Source: JADJPL01 sp041183125 (GTDB lineage: Bacteria > Bacteroidota > Bacteroidia > Chitinophagales > Saprospiraceae). From it: 52,444 nt of DNA. A model generated the notes under the pieces. That model did no database searches. It was not told the origin of the DNA and worked only from the letters and a program-made list of their open reading frames with translations. Each line of letters opens with the position of its first letter. The stretch's first letter is position 1. Shown here piece by piece: positions 17,595 through 26,508 of the stretch. Position numbers and translations under genes: made by a program. Location of the stretch: assembly GCA_041183125.1 (NCBI GenBank), contig JBEGMH010000350.1, positions 1 to 52,444 on the forward strand. The letters run 5' to 3'.

Positions 17595-18998
17595 ATGCAA
17601 TACGATGTAACCGTCATTGGCTCAGGCCCCGGCGGCTATGTAGCCGCTATACGCTGTGCCCAACTCGGCCTCAAAACGGCTTTGATCGAGCGCTACAACA
17701 CCCTGGGCGGAACTTGTCTGAACGTGGGCTGTATCCCCTCAAAAGCCCTCCTCGATTCTTCAGAGCATTTTCACAATGCCCTCGAAAAGTTCAGCCAACA
17801 TGGTATCGAACTCGAAAATCTGCGGGTCAATATGCCACAGATGGTTGCTCGAAAAGACGAGGTGGTCGCACAAACCGTGAAAGGCATCGATTTTTTAATG
17901 AAAAAAAATAAAATCGAAGTCTTGCATGGCCATGCTTCCTTTCTAGGACCTCAACGGATCTCCATCGCCCACGCCGACGGCAATACCTCGGAAATCGAAA
18001 CCGCCAAAACGATTATTGCCACCGGCTCCAAACCCATCGTACCCCCTACTTTTAACTACGATAAAAAGCGAGTAATCACCTCTACCGAGGCCCTCCGCAT
18101 TACGGAAGTGCCTAAGCGCATGGTCATCATTGGTGGTGGTGTCATCGGCCTGGAACTGGGGTCGGTATTCGCACGCCTGGGCACCCAAATTGACGTAGTG
18201 GAATTTTTAGACCGTATCATCCCTGGCATGGATGGCGATTGCAGCAAGGAATTGCAGCGGGCCCTCCAAAAAATAGGTATGAAGTTCCACCTCAAACACC
18301 TAGTCACCGCCGTCAACCCGCAGGAAGATAAGGTCCAGGTGGCGTTCAAGAAAAAAGACAGCGAAGAAGTACAAACTATTGAAGCCGACTACTGCCTGGT
18401 GGCCATCGGCCGTCGGCCCTATACGGATAACCTGGGCCTCGACAAGGCAGGCATCTCGGTAGATGACAAAGGCCGTATCCTGGTGGACGAACACCTACAG
18501 ACCACCGCGCCCGGCATCTATGCCGTCGGCGATGTCGTGCGGGGGGCCATGCTCGCCCATAAGGCTGAAGAAGAAGGGGTTTTTGTAGCAGAGATCATCG
18601 CCAGGCAACACCCGCACATCAACTACAACCTCATACCAGGCGTGGTCTATACCTGGCCCGAGGTGGCAGGCGTTGGCCAAACCGAAGAGCAACTCAAAGA
18701 GGCCGGTATCCCCTACAAATCCGGAAAGTTCCCGATGAAAGCGCTGGGAAGGGCGCGCGCCAGCATGGATACGGAAGGAATGGTAAAGGTACTCGCCCAT
18801 CGGGACACAGATGAAATCCTCGGTGTCCACATGGTAGGGCCCCGCACAGCCGATATGATCGCCGAGGCCGTCGCGCTGATGGAGTTCCGCGCCGCCGCAG
18901 AGGATGCCGCCCGAATGAGCCACGCGCACCCTACTTACACCGAAGCGCTTAAAGAAGCTGCGCTGGCCGCTACCGCCGACCGGGCACTGCACATATAA
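17595..18998 (+). CDS. lpdA: Dihydrolipoyl dehydrogenase
   Basis: E3 component of 2-oxo acid dehydrogenase complexes, reoxidising dihydrolipoamide with NAD+. The 467-residue flavoprotein has the FAD-binding GSGPGGYVAA near residue 9 and the redox-active disulfide motif GGTCLNVGCIPSK near residue 39. The NAD-binding IGGGVIGLELGS lies near residue 180, the second FAD motif in YAVGDV, and the active-site His-Glu pair in HAHPTYTEALKEAAL near the end. It is followed by the 55-bp palindrome. E1 and E2 genes are not in the window. Confidence 0.97.
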   Translation: MQYDVTVIGSGPGGYVAAIRCAQLGLKTALIERYNTLGGTCLNVGCIPSKALLDSSEHFHNALEKFSQHGIELENLRVNMPQMVARKDEVVAQTVKGIDFLMKKNKIEVLHGHASFLGPQRISIAHADGNTSEIETAKTIIATGSKPIVPPTFNYDKKRVITSTEALRITEVPKRMVIIGGGVIGLELGSVFARLGTQIDVVEFLDRIIPGMDGDCSKELQRALQKIGMKFHLKHLVTAVNPQEDKVQVAFKKKDSEEVQTIEADYCLVAIGRRPYTDNLGLDKAGISVDDKGRILVDEHLQTTAPGIYAVGDVVRGAMLAHKAEEEGVFVAEIIARQHPHINYNLIPGVVYTWPEVAGVGQTEEQLKEAGIPYKSGKFPMKALGRARASMDTEGMVKVLAHRDTDEILGVHMVGPRTADMIAEAVALMEFRAAAEDAARMSHAHPTYTEALKEAALAATADRALHI

Positions 18999-19131
18999 GC
19001 AACGGGGGCGCGTTGGGGTGCTGGTCAAATCCTCCAACTCCATTGACGGTTGGTACTCCCGCTCTCTATCTTCCAGAGGCAGGGTTGTGTGAAAAAACCT
19101 CTTTCGCCTGGTGCCCCCAAAAAATATTTTG

Positions 19132-19186
19132 AACGAGCGCTTGCTTTTTGATTTTGCTCGGCAAAATCAAAAAGCAAGCGCTCGTT
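19132..19186. terminator. 55-bp perfect-armed palindrome between convergent genes
   Basis: Two 26-base arms (19132-19157 and 19161-19186) are exactly complementary around a 3-base TCG loop. Each arm starts AACGAGCGCTTGC and ends TTTTGC at the loop. It lies between the stops of lpdA (+) and susD (-), where a bidirectional terminator is expected. No clean U-tract follows on either strand, so a simple rho-independent terminator is not assured. Confidence 0.6.
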
Positions 19187-19255
19187 ATTAAGTTTATTCT
19201 TCAGGCTGGTACGGCGAAATACTTTTTACACAGCCGCGACTTTTGACGCAATCCT

Positions 19256-20770
19256 TCAATCCTTGGTATCCCACCAGAGGGGGGTCTTCAGACGGAAAGC
19301 CGGTGAATTATCGCCGACATTTGCACCGTTCCGGACTTCTTCGTTGCCCTCCATAATCATGCCCCGGATCCATTCCCCGGGCGTAAACAGCGGGTTAAGG
19401 TTGATGGGCTGCTTCAGGGAGGGACCATAAATTTCCTGGCTATAGTCCATACGCCGCATGTCTACCCATGTTTCCGGGTTGAATACCTGCGTGATGTATT
19501 TCTGCCGCATGATGTGGCTGAGGCCACCATTAAGGGAATTGAAATGCTGCTGGACGCCACCGCTTAGCAATGCGTTCCAGTAATCGTTGATCTGGGCGGC
19601 AGGAACCCCCAGCCGGCGCATATTTGCCCTCACCCCTTCCTGATAAGCCGTGAGCGCACCCGTGCGGTCACCGGAGCGGAGCCGTGCCTCGGCTTCGATC
19701 AATTTGACCTCCGAATAGGTTATAAAAGGAAAAGGAGACGTTGGCCGGGCATAAAAACCGCCCGTTACGCGGCCATAGCGGTTGCCATTGGCCGCTACGC
19801 CGCCAGGTACCCCCTGACCGGGGTTGAGCCCCCTGTATTCTCCGTCCAATGGTGCCTTATTCATGATGATGCCGATGCGGGGATCCAACAAGGCCGCATT
19901 GGTGACCGGGGCGGTTTTGAGCAGGTCTACGAAAAATTGGGTATAGGAGAAATAGCGGGGGGCGGTAGCACTGGTGAAACCACCATATCCCCTATCGCTC
20001 CAGGGATTCGCATCCGTAGCCGTTGCATTATCCAGATAGGGGTACTCTGCGTCCATTCCATCGGCGTTGAACGCGTTATTGCAAGCTTCGAGGACAGCCT
20101 GCGGGTTGTAGCTTTTCTTTTTGGACAAGTGGTTGAGGTAACGTGCCTTTAACGAGTAAGCAAACCGCCTCCACTTATTGATATCACCCTTGTACATGAT
20201 ATCGCCGTTGTCGAGGTTCAGCCCCTTGGCGTTGTTGGGCTCGTTGAACAGGGCAATCGCTTCGTCCAGTTTTGCGATGACTTGTTTGTACACCTCTTCC
20301 TGGGTGTCAAAAGCCGGTGTAAGGCGCGCCGTGGTAACGCCGTCGTAGGCTTCCCGGACGGGAATGTTGCCGTACTGATCCGTCAACATACCAAAATTGA
20401 GGGCTTCCAGGGTTCGGCCAGCGCCTGCAAAATGAGGGGACCCTTCTGCTTTGCCTTTCACCACCATATCCACACAGTTGGGGATTGCCCAGGTATATGC
20501 GTTTTGCCAGAAGAAGTTACTTGCCGAAAATCGCCAGGTTTCAGCGGCATTGGTGGCAGTCGGGGCAGAAGCATACTGGCAGACCGCAGCGACTTCGCGT
20601 GCCGCACGCCACATGGATGCCCCGTTGGACATGGTGATGGCGCCAATAAGCCGACTCTCCAACGGAATATTCTGTGGGTTATTGGGATCTGCATTTACAT
20701 CGAGAAAATCCTGGCAGGCACTGCCCAAAAGGGCAATGGCGACCAGAAAAAGAACAGATATACGTTTCAT
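19256..20770 (-). CDS. SusD/RagB-like outer-membrane nutrient-binding lipoprotein
   Basis: A 504-residue surface lipoprotein that partners with the SusC-type porin just upstream to capture oligomeric nutrients. A lipoprotein signal (MKRISVLFLVAIALLGSAC) places the lipidated Cys near residue 19, followed by QDFLDVNADPNNPQ, the hallmark of the SusD-like 2 group. TPR-like helices fill the rest. The ATG at 20770 starts the signal peptide exactly; an in-frame start at 20797 would add nine residues. The susC-susD gap is 27 bases, so they are one transcript. The specific ligand is unknown: no glycoside hydrolase is nearby. Confidence 0.93.
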   Translation of the reverse strand: MKRISVLFLVAIALLGSACQDFLDVNADPNNPQNIPLESRLIGAITMSNGASMWRAAREVAAVCQYASAPTATNAAETWRFSASNFFWQNAYTWAIPNCVDMVVKGKAEGSPHFAGAGRTLEALNFGMLTDQYGNIPVREAYDGVTTARLTPAFDTQEEVYKQVIAKLDEAIALFNEPNNAKGLNLDNGDIMYKGDINKWRRFAYSLKARYLNHLSKKKSYNPQAVLEACNNAFNADGMDAEYPYLDNATATDANPWSDRGYGGFTSATAPRYFSYTQFFVDLLKTAPVTNAALLDPRIGIIMNKAPLDGEYRGLNPGQGVPGGVAANGNRYGRVTGGFYARPTSPFPFITYSEVKLIEAEARLRSGDRTGALTAYQEGVRANMRRLGVPAAQINDYWNALLSGGVQQHFNSLNGGLSHIMRQKYITQVFNPETWVDMRRMDYSQEIYGPSLKQPINLNPLFTPGEWIRGMIMEGNEEVRNGANVGDNSPAFRLKTPLWWDTKD

Positions 20771-20797
20771 GATAAAAAAATTAGAATTGGTCAACAA

Positions 20798-23700
20798 TTA
20801 AAAACTTAACCTCAGCCCAAAATCAACACCTCTGGTCGCAGGGGTACCAAGATTGTCCATACCCATGGAACCTGTACCAGCTACGCCGGCACCGCCTGAA
20901 CTCACCTCAGGGTCTACACCCGAGTAATTGGTAATCAGGATGAGGTTACGACCCGTGGCATACAGCTCAAGCCCTTTTATTTTAGCCCTTTCGAGCAAGG
21001 GTTTTGGTACCCGGTAGGAAAGCGTCGCATAACGAAGACGGTACCAAGTGCCATCTTCCACAAATAATGGACCGTTGCCCCGGAGGATAAGCTGATAATA
21101 ATTTTGATCCAGAACGACCTGCCGGGTATTCCGCTCGCCCGTAGATTCGATAATCCCTTCAAAAGTAGTGGTACTCCCCCTTTCAAGGGTTTTAGTGCTC
21201 AGGCCACTGCGCACCAGGGCATTCTCGGTAGCATTGTATATGTCCCCACCAATACGAAAATCCCAGAGGAAGGAAAAGTTGAAGTTTCTGACCTGGAACG
21301 AATTGGTCAAACCGACGATAAAATCCGGGTTCCGGTCGCCAATGATTTCTTTAATCGGGCTGATCTGGGGATAACCCTGGTTGTTCAACAGGAGAACGCC
21401 TGCAGCGTTGCGCTTCCAAACGTCTCCATTGATACCAAACAAGGACTTACCAAGAAAGCCGGCCCCTTGGGCGACGAACCCGTCGACAGACGCATCCGAC
21501 TGCTCTACCCTGTCTAGGGTGCCCGGCAAATCCACCACTGTCGAAGTGTTTCTGGAAAAATTCAAATCCAGAGACCAGGTAAAGTTTTTGCCCTTTACCG
21601 GGGTGGCATTGATCATCAATTCTACCCCTTCGTTATCAATACGGCCACCATTCAGGTAGGAAATAAAGGAGCTGGCAGAAGGCGGTACCCGCGTGAACAG
21701 GATCTGATCATCCGTACTCATCGTGTAATAAGTGAAATCTACCCCGATTTTGCCCCTGAACAGCCGCATATCAATGCCTGTTTCAAAGGCATTGGTGAAT
21801 TCAGGCCGAAGGGCCGGGGCGCCAAAAGCATAGACGTTCACGATAAAGCCCCGCGGAGCGGCCGTAAAGGAATTGGTCGTGTTGAAATAGGTGTTGCCAA
21901 GAACATGTGGCGGTGCGTCCTTACCTACCCGGGTCCAGGAGGCGCGCACTTTAGCGTACGGTAAAAACCCGCTCTCCCCTTTGGTGATTTTCATTTGGTT
22001 GAGCAGGTCGGTCAGCACCAAGCCACCACTGAAGGAAGGATAAAAGAAGGAGCGGTTGTCAACAGGAAGAGTCGAAGACCAATCGTTACGCGCCCGGATA
22101 TTGAGGAAAAATATAGACTTCCAGTCGGCATTGAAATCGGCAAATGCCCCAACGATCCTTCTGCGGAAGCCGTTCAGCGAAACTACCCTTTCGTTTTGCA
22201 GCACATTGTTGATGCTCGCAAAAGTTGGGACGATAAAGTTCCGCCCATACCAGGACGCAGCCCTGTTGCGCGCTGATTCTACGTTGTGGCCCAATGCCAG
22301 ACTGGTATTTATACTTCTGCCAAACGACTTGTTGCCCGTGACCACAAGCGTGGAAGTCGTAATTTGGTTGAAGCGGTCCACCTCGGTTATCGCACCTTTT
22401 TCCTCCCCACCGATTACTGTTCCCGCACTTCTCACAGAGGTAAATTCTTCATTGAAAAAATCAGTACCTGCCCGATACGTGATATTGAGGAAGGGATAAG
22501 GATCGTAGCTCAGGTTTACTGTAGAGATAATCCGGTTTACGTTACTGGTAGTAGGGTTGTTGTACACGCTCCAGTATGGGTTATCTATGAACGCGGCATC
22601 ATTGGTAACCCCCAGCAGGGTGCGTTGCCTGCCATCTGCAGTCAGGTAATTGCGGGCATCGTCGTTGAGCGGCCAGTTGTACAAGCCCCTGATGGTACCA
22701 CCACCGCCACCGCCCGTTGCACTGACTACGTTGGCATCCCCGATACCCGAACCGCCTAAAGTAGAAAGGTTGCGGGAGTTTATATAGTTGACCGAACCCC
22801 CGGCCCGGAGCCCTTTTGCCAACTGGCTTTCTGAAGATATCCGAAAGGAAGTCCTTTCAAAGCTGGTATTCGGGACAATACCGTTTTGGTCGAACCGGCT
22901 TGCCGACAGGTAAAAGGTACTTCTTTCGCCGCCGCCAGAGGCGGAGATATCGTGGCGTTGCGTGCTGGCAGGTACAAAGAAATTCCCCAGGTTGTCATAA
23001 ATGGCCTCGTTTGCACCAAATGCAGGACCCCAGGAGCTGCGGGCATCCGGGTTAACTTTTCCATCTATCCCTTGTTTGAAGCGGGTCTGAAATTCCGGCA
23101 GCCTGTTTACTACATCCCGGGAAAAAGCATTGCTGTACGTAATCCGGAAAGAACCGGCCTGACCTTTTTTGGTCGTTACGATGATGGCCCCCTCTGATGC
23201 CCGCAAACCATAGAGCACGGCAGCGGCAGGCCCTTTCAGGACGGTTATGGATTCGATATCTTCCGGGTTCAGATCTATGCCCCTGTTGCTGTTATTGGTA
23301 TTCTGGGCACCGAGGCCTACCCCTCCTCCCACTGGGGCACTGTTGTCAATCGGGATGCCGTCCACAACAAACAGCGGCTGGTTGTTGCCACTGAGCGAGG
23401 TGCCGCCCCGGATCATAATCACCGATGCCGCGCCAGGAGCGCCACTTGAGTTATTGATCATTACCCCTGCAATTTTGCCCTGCAGGCTGTTGACTATATT
23501 TGGCTGCTGCGACTCGATGATCGCTGCTGACTGGAGGGTTTGGACCGCATACGTCAGTGCCTTCTTGTCCTTTCGGATTCCGAGGGCGGTAACCACCACC
23601 TCGCCCAGGTCCTGCCCTTCGGCGGATAGCGCTACATCCAGTACAGCAGCGCTTCCCCGCGTCTGCTCTACCGTAGTATAACCTACATAGGAAAAGCGAA

Positions 23701-23920
23701 TCCGCGCACCAGATGCCGCTTCAATTGAATACCGGCCGTCGAGATCGGTGACGGTTCCGATACCGGTACCAATATTTTCCACGGTTGCACCTATTAATGG
23801 TTCACCGTTGCTTGCATCCGTCACCTTGCCGGTGATCCGGTTCTGTCCAAAGGCAGTCGTGATGGCCAGCATCCATATTGCTGGAAGCATCCAATGCCTG
23901 AGTTTGAAAAAATCTTTCAT
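20798..23920 (-). CDS. SusC/RagA family TonB-linked outer-membrane protein
   Basis: A 1040-residue TonB-dependent transporter. Order: signal peptide (about 1-25), carboxypeptidase-regulatory-like domain (about 28-110, ITGKVTDASNGEPLIGATV), plug domain (about 118-240, with GTSLSGNNQPLFVVDG and the SITVLKGPAAAVLYG motif), then the 22-strand beta barrel ending in Phe (LRLSF), as outer-membrane beta barrels do. It imports nutrients bound by the SusD partner. A 393-base AT-rich region with phased repeated sites and a 20-bp palindrome lies upstream. Substrate unknown. Confidence 0.95.
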   Translation of the reverse strand: MKDFFKLRHWMLPAIWMLAITTAFGQNRITGKVTDASNGEPLIGATVENIGTGIGTVTDLDGRYSIEAASGARIRFSYVGYTTVEQTRGSAAVLDVALSAEGQDLGEVVVTALGIRKDKKALTYAVQTLQSAAIIESQQPNIVNSLQGKIAGVMINNSSGAPGAASVIMIRGGTSLSGNNQPLFVVDGIPIDNSAPVGGGVGLGAQNTNNSNRGIDLNPEDIESITVLKGPAAAVLYGLRASEGAIIVTTKKGQAGSFRITYSNAFSRDVVNRLPEFQTRFKQGIDGKVNPDARSSWGPAFGANEAIYDNLGNFFVPASTQRHDISASGGGERSTFYLSASRFDQNGIVPNTSFERTSFRISSESQLAKGLRAGGSVNYINSRNLSTLGGSGIGDANVVSATGGGGGGTIRGLYNWPLNDDARNYLTADGRQRTLLGVTNDAAFIDNPYWSVYNNPTTSNVNRIISTVNLSYDPYPFLNITYRAGTDFFNEEFTSVRSAGTVIGGEEKGAITEVDRFNQITTSTLVVTGNKSFGRSINTSLALGHNVESARNRAASWYGRNFIVPTFASINNVLQNERVVSLNGFRRRIVGAFADFNADWKSIFFLNIRARNDWSSTLPVDNRSFFYPSFSGGLVLTDLLNQMKITKGESGFLPYAKVRASWTRVGKDAPPHVLGNTYFNTTNSFTAAPRGFIVNVYAFGAPALRPEFTNAFETGIDMRLFRGKIGVDFTYYTMSTDDQILFTRVPPSASSFISYLNGGRIDNEGVELMINATPVKGKNFTWSLDLNFSRNTSTVVDLPGTLDRVEQSDASVDGFVAQGAGFLGKSLFGINGDVWKRNAAGVLLLNNQGYPQISPIKEIIGDRNPDFIVGLTNSFQVRNFNFSFLWDFRIGGDIYNATENALVRSGLSTKTLERGSTTTFEGIIESTGERNTRQVVLDQNYYQLILRGNGPLFVEDGTWYRLRYATLSYRVPKPLLERAKIKGLELYATGRNLILITNYSGVDPEVSSGGAGVAGTGSMGMDNLGTPATRGVDFGLRLSF

Positions 23921-23948
23921 GCGAACTAAAATTATGAGTTAAAAATAT

Positions 23949-23968
23949 GGCCAGAATGCATCCTGGCC
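23949..23968. promoter_or_regulatory. 20-bp palindrome upstream of susC
   Basis: GGCCAG and CTGGCC arms flank an inner ATGCAT, with only one mismatched pair. It lies 29 bases before the susC ATG, so it could be an operator or a 5' UTR hairpin. Confidence 0.45.
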
Positions 23969-23997
23969 ACTTAGCCTTTCGAATTCAATACAAAAAA

Positions 23998-24073
23998 GCG
24001 ATTTTTTGCATAATTTTTTGCAAAAAACCGCTTTTAAATCAATTTTTTTTGTCTAAATTTTGCAAAAAACCGC
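23998..24073. promoter_or_regulatory. Three phased 13-bp sites upstream of susC (candidate operator)
   Basis: TGCAAAAAACCGC occurs directly at 24019-24031 and 24061-24073, and as an inverted copy with one mismatch at 23998-24010. Centres are 21 and 42 bases apart, i.e. about two and four DNA turns, as for a regulator binding one face of the helix. For the two direct copies the identity extends to 16 bases. Both A-tract curvature and protein binding are possible. Confidence 0.45.
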
Positions 24074-24313
24074 AAGGAGTTTTTTTTCAAAATAAAGCCC
24101 ATCAAACCTGTCAAAATTCCAGCTTTAATTTGGTAGTTTTTTTACTGCCCACCTTAAAGCAGAATTATTATTGTAGGCAGAAAGGAAACTAAACCAGAAA
24201 TGTCATTTTGGCGCTTGAGACCAAATTATATTTTAATCCCAGGCAATGGCCGGAACCATATAGCCAACTACTGGTGCTGATTGTAGGATAAAAGACTGCC
24301 CATCGCAACAAGC

Positions 24314-26491
24314 CTATTCATTAAAAAACACTTCATCTACGAAAGCCCAGCCCGGGGTACCTTTACCGGGGTGAAATACGGGGAGCTTCGGCAGGTTTCG
24401 CACCACCATTTTATACACCGGGTAGCGTTGCGCCCCTTCAAAAGGCAGTAGCAGCCCCCTTGATTCCTGGTCGGCCAAATCGGCGATGGTGATCGCTGCC
24501 AGGTCTTTCTTTTCCAGTAAGGTCATGTTGTCCGGGTTCGTACCGCCCCACACTTCCACTTGCACGGGCGGGACGATATAGCTTCCCACATTGACCCCAT
24601 AGCTCAGGGCCACGGAGCGGATGGCAGGTGGAGTCTTGGGATTGAAATAAAACAGGGCCTCCATGTGCCGATCTTTATAGCCCGCCCACTGCCCGCTCCG
24701 AAACTGAGTGATGTTCCCAAGCTCCGCATTGGCCAGTACATCCGGTTTAGGGGCATACTCTGGGTTAGGTTGGGTAAGCAGAACGACTTTGTCCGGTTTT
24801 TTCCCTTTTTTATAAATCGTCATTTCAGCCGTTTCACTGCCTATCCAGCCTGCCTTGAACGCACGGGCTTTAATAGTGGTAATTCCTTTTAAGACCAGGG
24901 GGCGGCGATACACGCTGCTAGTGGTAGAATCCGGTTCGGAACCGTCCAGGGTATAGCGGATTTCAACCCCTGGAATTGCCATTTTCAGCCGCAAGCTATC
25001 CCCCGCGGCCATGATGGGCTTGGCATCCTCAAAAACTGGCGGGCTGAGGGCCAGGATATCCTTCGGGGAAGGCGTGAACCCGTGGTTCCATCTGATTTTT
25101 GGGTATTTTTTCTGCAGCTGGGCTACCTGTTCCGGCGTCCACTGCGTATTCCAAAGAAATACCTCCCTAAGGGCCGGGAAAGTGGCCAGCACAGCTCCTG
25201 CCTTTGTACTTATTTTCGTCCCATTCAAGCTAAGGGATTCCAGTTTGGGAAGCTTTTTGAGTACTTCCAGGCCACCATCGCTGATATCTGTATGATTCAG
25301 GATGAGTTTTTCCAGGTTGGAAAATGACAGCAAGGCTTTCATATCGGCATCACCTACCGGCATATTGCCCAGGTTAAGGCGCACCAACTGCTCTTCTACG
25401 GCTTGCAGCGCGTTTAGCCTTGAAGCGTCAAACGCTTTTCGAATGAAAAAATCGGCTTGTAAGGCGGGGGATGCTGCTGCGATGGGACGCACCACACAGT
25501 AGGCATCGTTTAGTTTTTCCACCTCCCCGGCCGACGCCGGGGGGAAGGTATAGCGCTTTTCCGGTAGCTCGCTTCCTACCGAAGATACATAGCTCTGCAG
25601 GGGGTGGCCGTCGCCGATTTCCCCCAGGGCGAGTTTCGTGTCGGCCCCTGCGCGCACCCATGCTTCGAGCAGTGCCACTTCTTGTGGTTCCAATTGCGTT
25701 TTACCTCTGGGCGGCATGTGTTCCTTATCGGTCAGGGGCAGGTGGATACGTTGCAGGAACAAGCTCTTTTCTACATTTCCCGGAGTCCAGATCGGACCTG
25801 TTTCCCCACCTTTGAGCGCTGAGGCAACATCTTGTAGCACCAACTGCCCCTTGGCTTTTCCCGGGCGATGGCAGGAAACGCATTTTCCCTGCCACACCGG
25901 TTGGACGTATGCTTCGTAAAAAGAGGTAGACATAGACGCCTGAAGGGTAGTACCCACGACTTGGCTTTCTTCTTCGCTTTTTTCTCCCGGCCAGGCCAAG
26001 AATGTGGTTCCATGGGTCAACTGCCCGCCCCAGTGGCCAGTAGCCAGGAGCGCTAGAAAAGCAACGGCAAAAAGACCGTTCCACCAGTTGGTGCGCTGTG
26101 GGCGTGCTTTTATGCCCGTCCACAATGCCCAGGTCAACACACTTAGCACCACTCCCCCCCAGAGGTGGTTGCGCAGAAGTTCTTCCTCATACCCTCCTTC
26201 TCTCGACAAGAAGAAACCGGATATAGCCGTTAGGGGCACACTCAGCGCTGAAAAGGCCAACGCCCATTGGAAAATAGGGGACTTATCCGACTCCAGGTGC
26301 CCTCTTAGCCACCACAGCAAACAGGTGAATAGAAAGACCCCAATGGGCAAGTGCAAGAGCAGGGGGTGCAAGCGGCCACCCCACATCAAAAAAGACGGCA
26401 ATACCACATAATCAGACGCGGCCACCAGGAACAGGAGAAAAACCTGAAGGGCTACCAGGACATTATCCGTCCATTTTTCCAAATACTTCAT
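24314..26491 (-). CDS. Membrane c-type cytochrome protein with LRR and chitobiase-like C-terminal domains
   Basis: A 725-residue multidomain protein. The first ~170 residues have about five membrane helices of the DUF2231 type. A planctomycete-type cytochrome c domain follows with one CVSCH heme motif (Cys near 204) and HMPPRGKTQL downstream. Leucine-rich repeats lie at about 365-470, a chitobiase/beta-hexosaminidase C-terminal type domain (YTLDGSEPDS) at about 495-565, and an all-beta terminal domain of unknown ligand ends the protein. The likely role is an inner-membrane-anchored redox protein facing the periplasm; the substrate is unknown. It follows the DUF1501 gene by 17 bases and is last of a three-gene transcript. 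Confidence 0.85.
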   Translation of the reverse strand: MKYLEKWTDNVLVALQVFLLFLVAASDYVVLPSFLMWGGRLHPLLLHLPIGVFLFTCLLWWLRGHLESDKSPIFQWALAFSALSVPLTAISGFFLSREGGYEEELLRNHLWGGVVLSVLTWALWTGIKARPQRTNWWNGLFAVAFLALLATGHWGGQLTHGTTFLAWPGEKSEEESQVVGTTLQASMSTSFYEAYVQPVWQGKCVSCHRPGKAKGQLVLQDVASALKGGETGPIWTPGNVEKSLFLQRIHLPLTDKEHMPPRGKTQLEPQEVALLEAWVRAGADTKLALGEIGDGHPLQSYVSSVGSELPEKRYTFPPASAGEVEKLNDAYCVVRPIAAASPALQADFFIRKAFDASRLNALQAVEEQLVRLNLGNMPVGDADMKALLSFSNLEKLILNHTDISDGGLEVLKKLPKLESLSLNGTKISTKAGAVLATFPALREVFLWNTQWTPEQVAQLQKKYPKIRWNHGFTPSPKDILALSPPVFEDAKPIMAAGDSLRLKMAIPGVEIRYTLDGSEPDSTTSSVYRRPLVLKGITTIKARAFKAGWIGSETAEMTIYKKGKKPDKVVLLTQPNPEYAPKPDVLANAELGNITQFRSGQWAGYKDRHMEALFYFNPKTPPAIRSVALSYGVNVGSYIVPPVQVEVWGGTNPDNMTLLEKKDLAAITIADLADQESRGLLLPFEGAQRYPVYKMVVRNLPKLPVFHPGKGTPGWAFVDEVFFNE

Positions 26492-26508
26492 CCATGTATC
26501 GTTTATCG

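Larger units (their letters stand above)
23921..24313. other. AT-rich regulatory gap upstream of susC
   Basis: A 393-base non-coding stretch much richer in A+T than its surroundings. It separates the susC start from the stop of the cytochrome gene, both read leftward. It contains a 20-bp imperfect palindrome, three copies of a TGCAAAAAACCGC-type site, and A/T runs. I see no perfect -7 octamer on the minus strand and no open frame of interest. Confidence 0.6.

Noticed and set aside
19256..23920. Polysaccharide utilisation locus with a defined glycan target
   Set aside because: There is a susCD pair but no carbohydrate-active enzyme or regulator next to it, so no target can be assigned.
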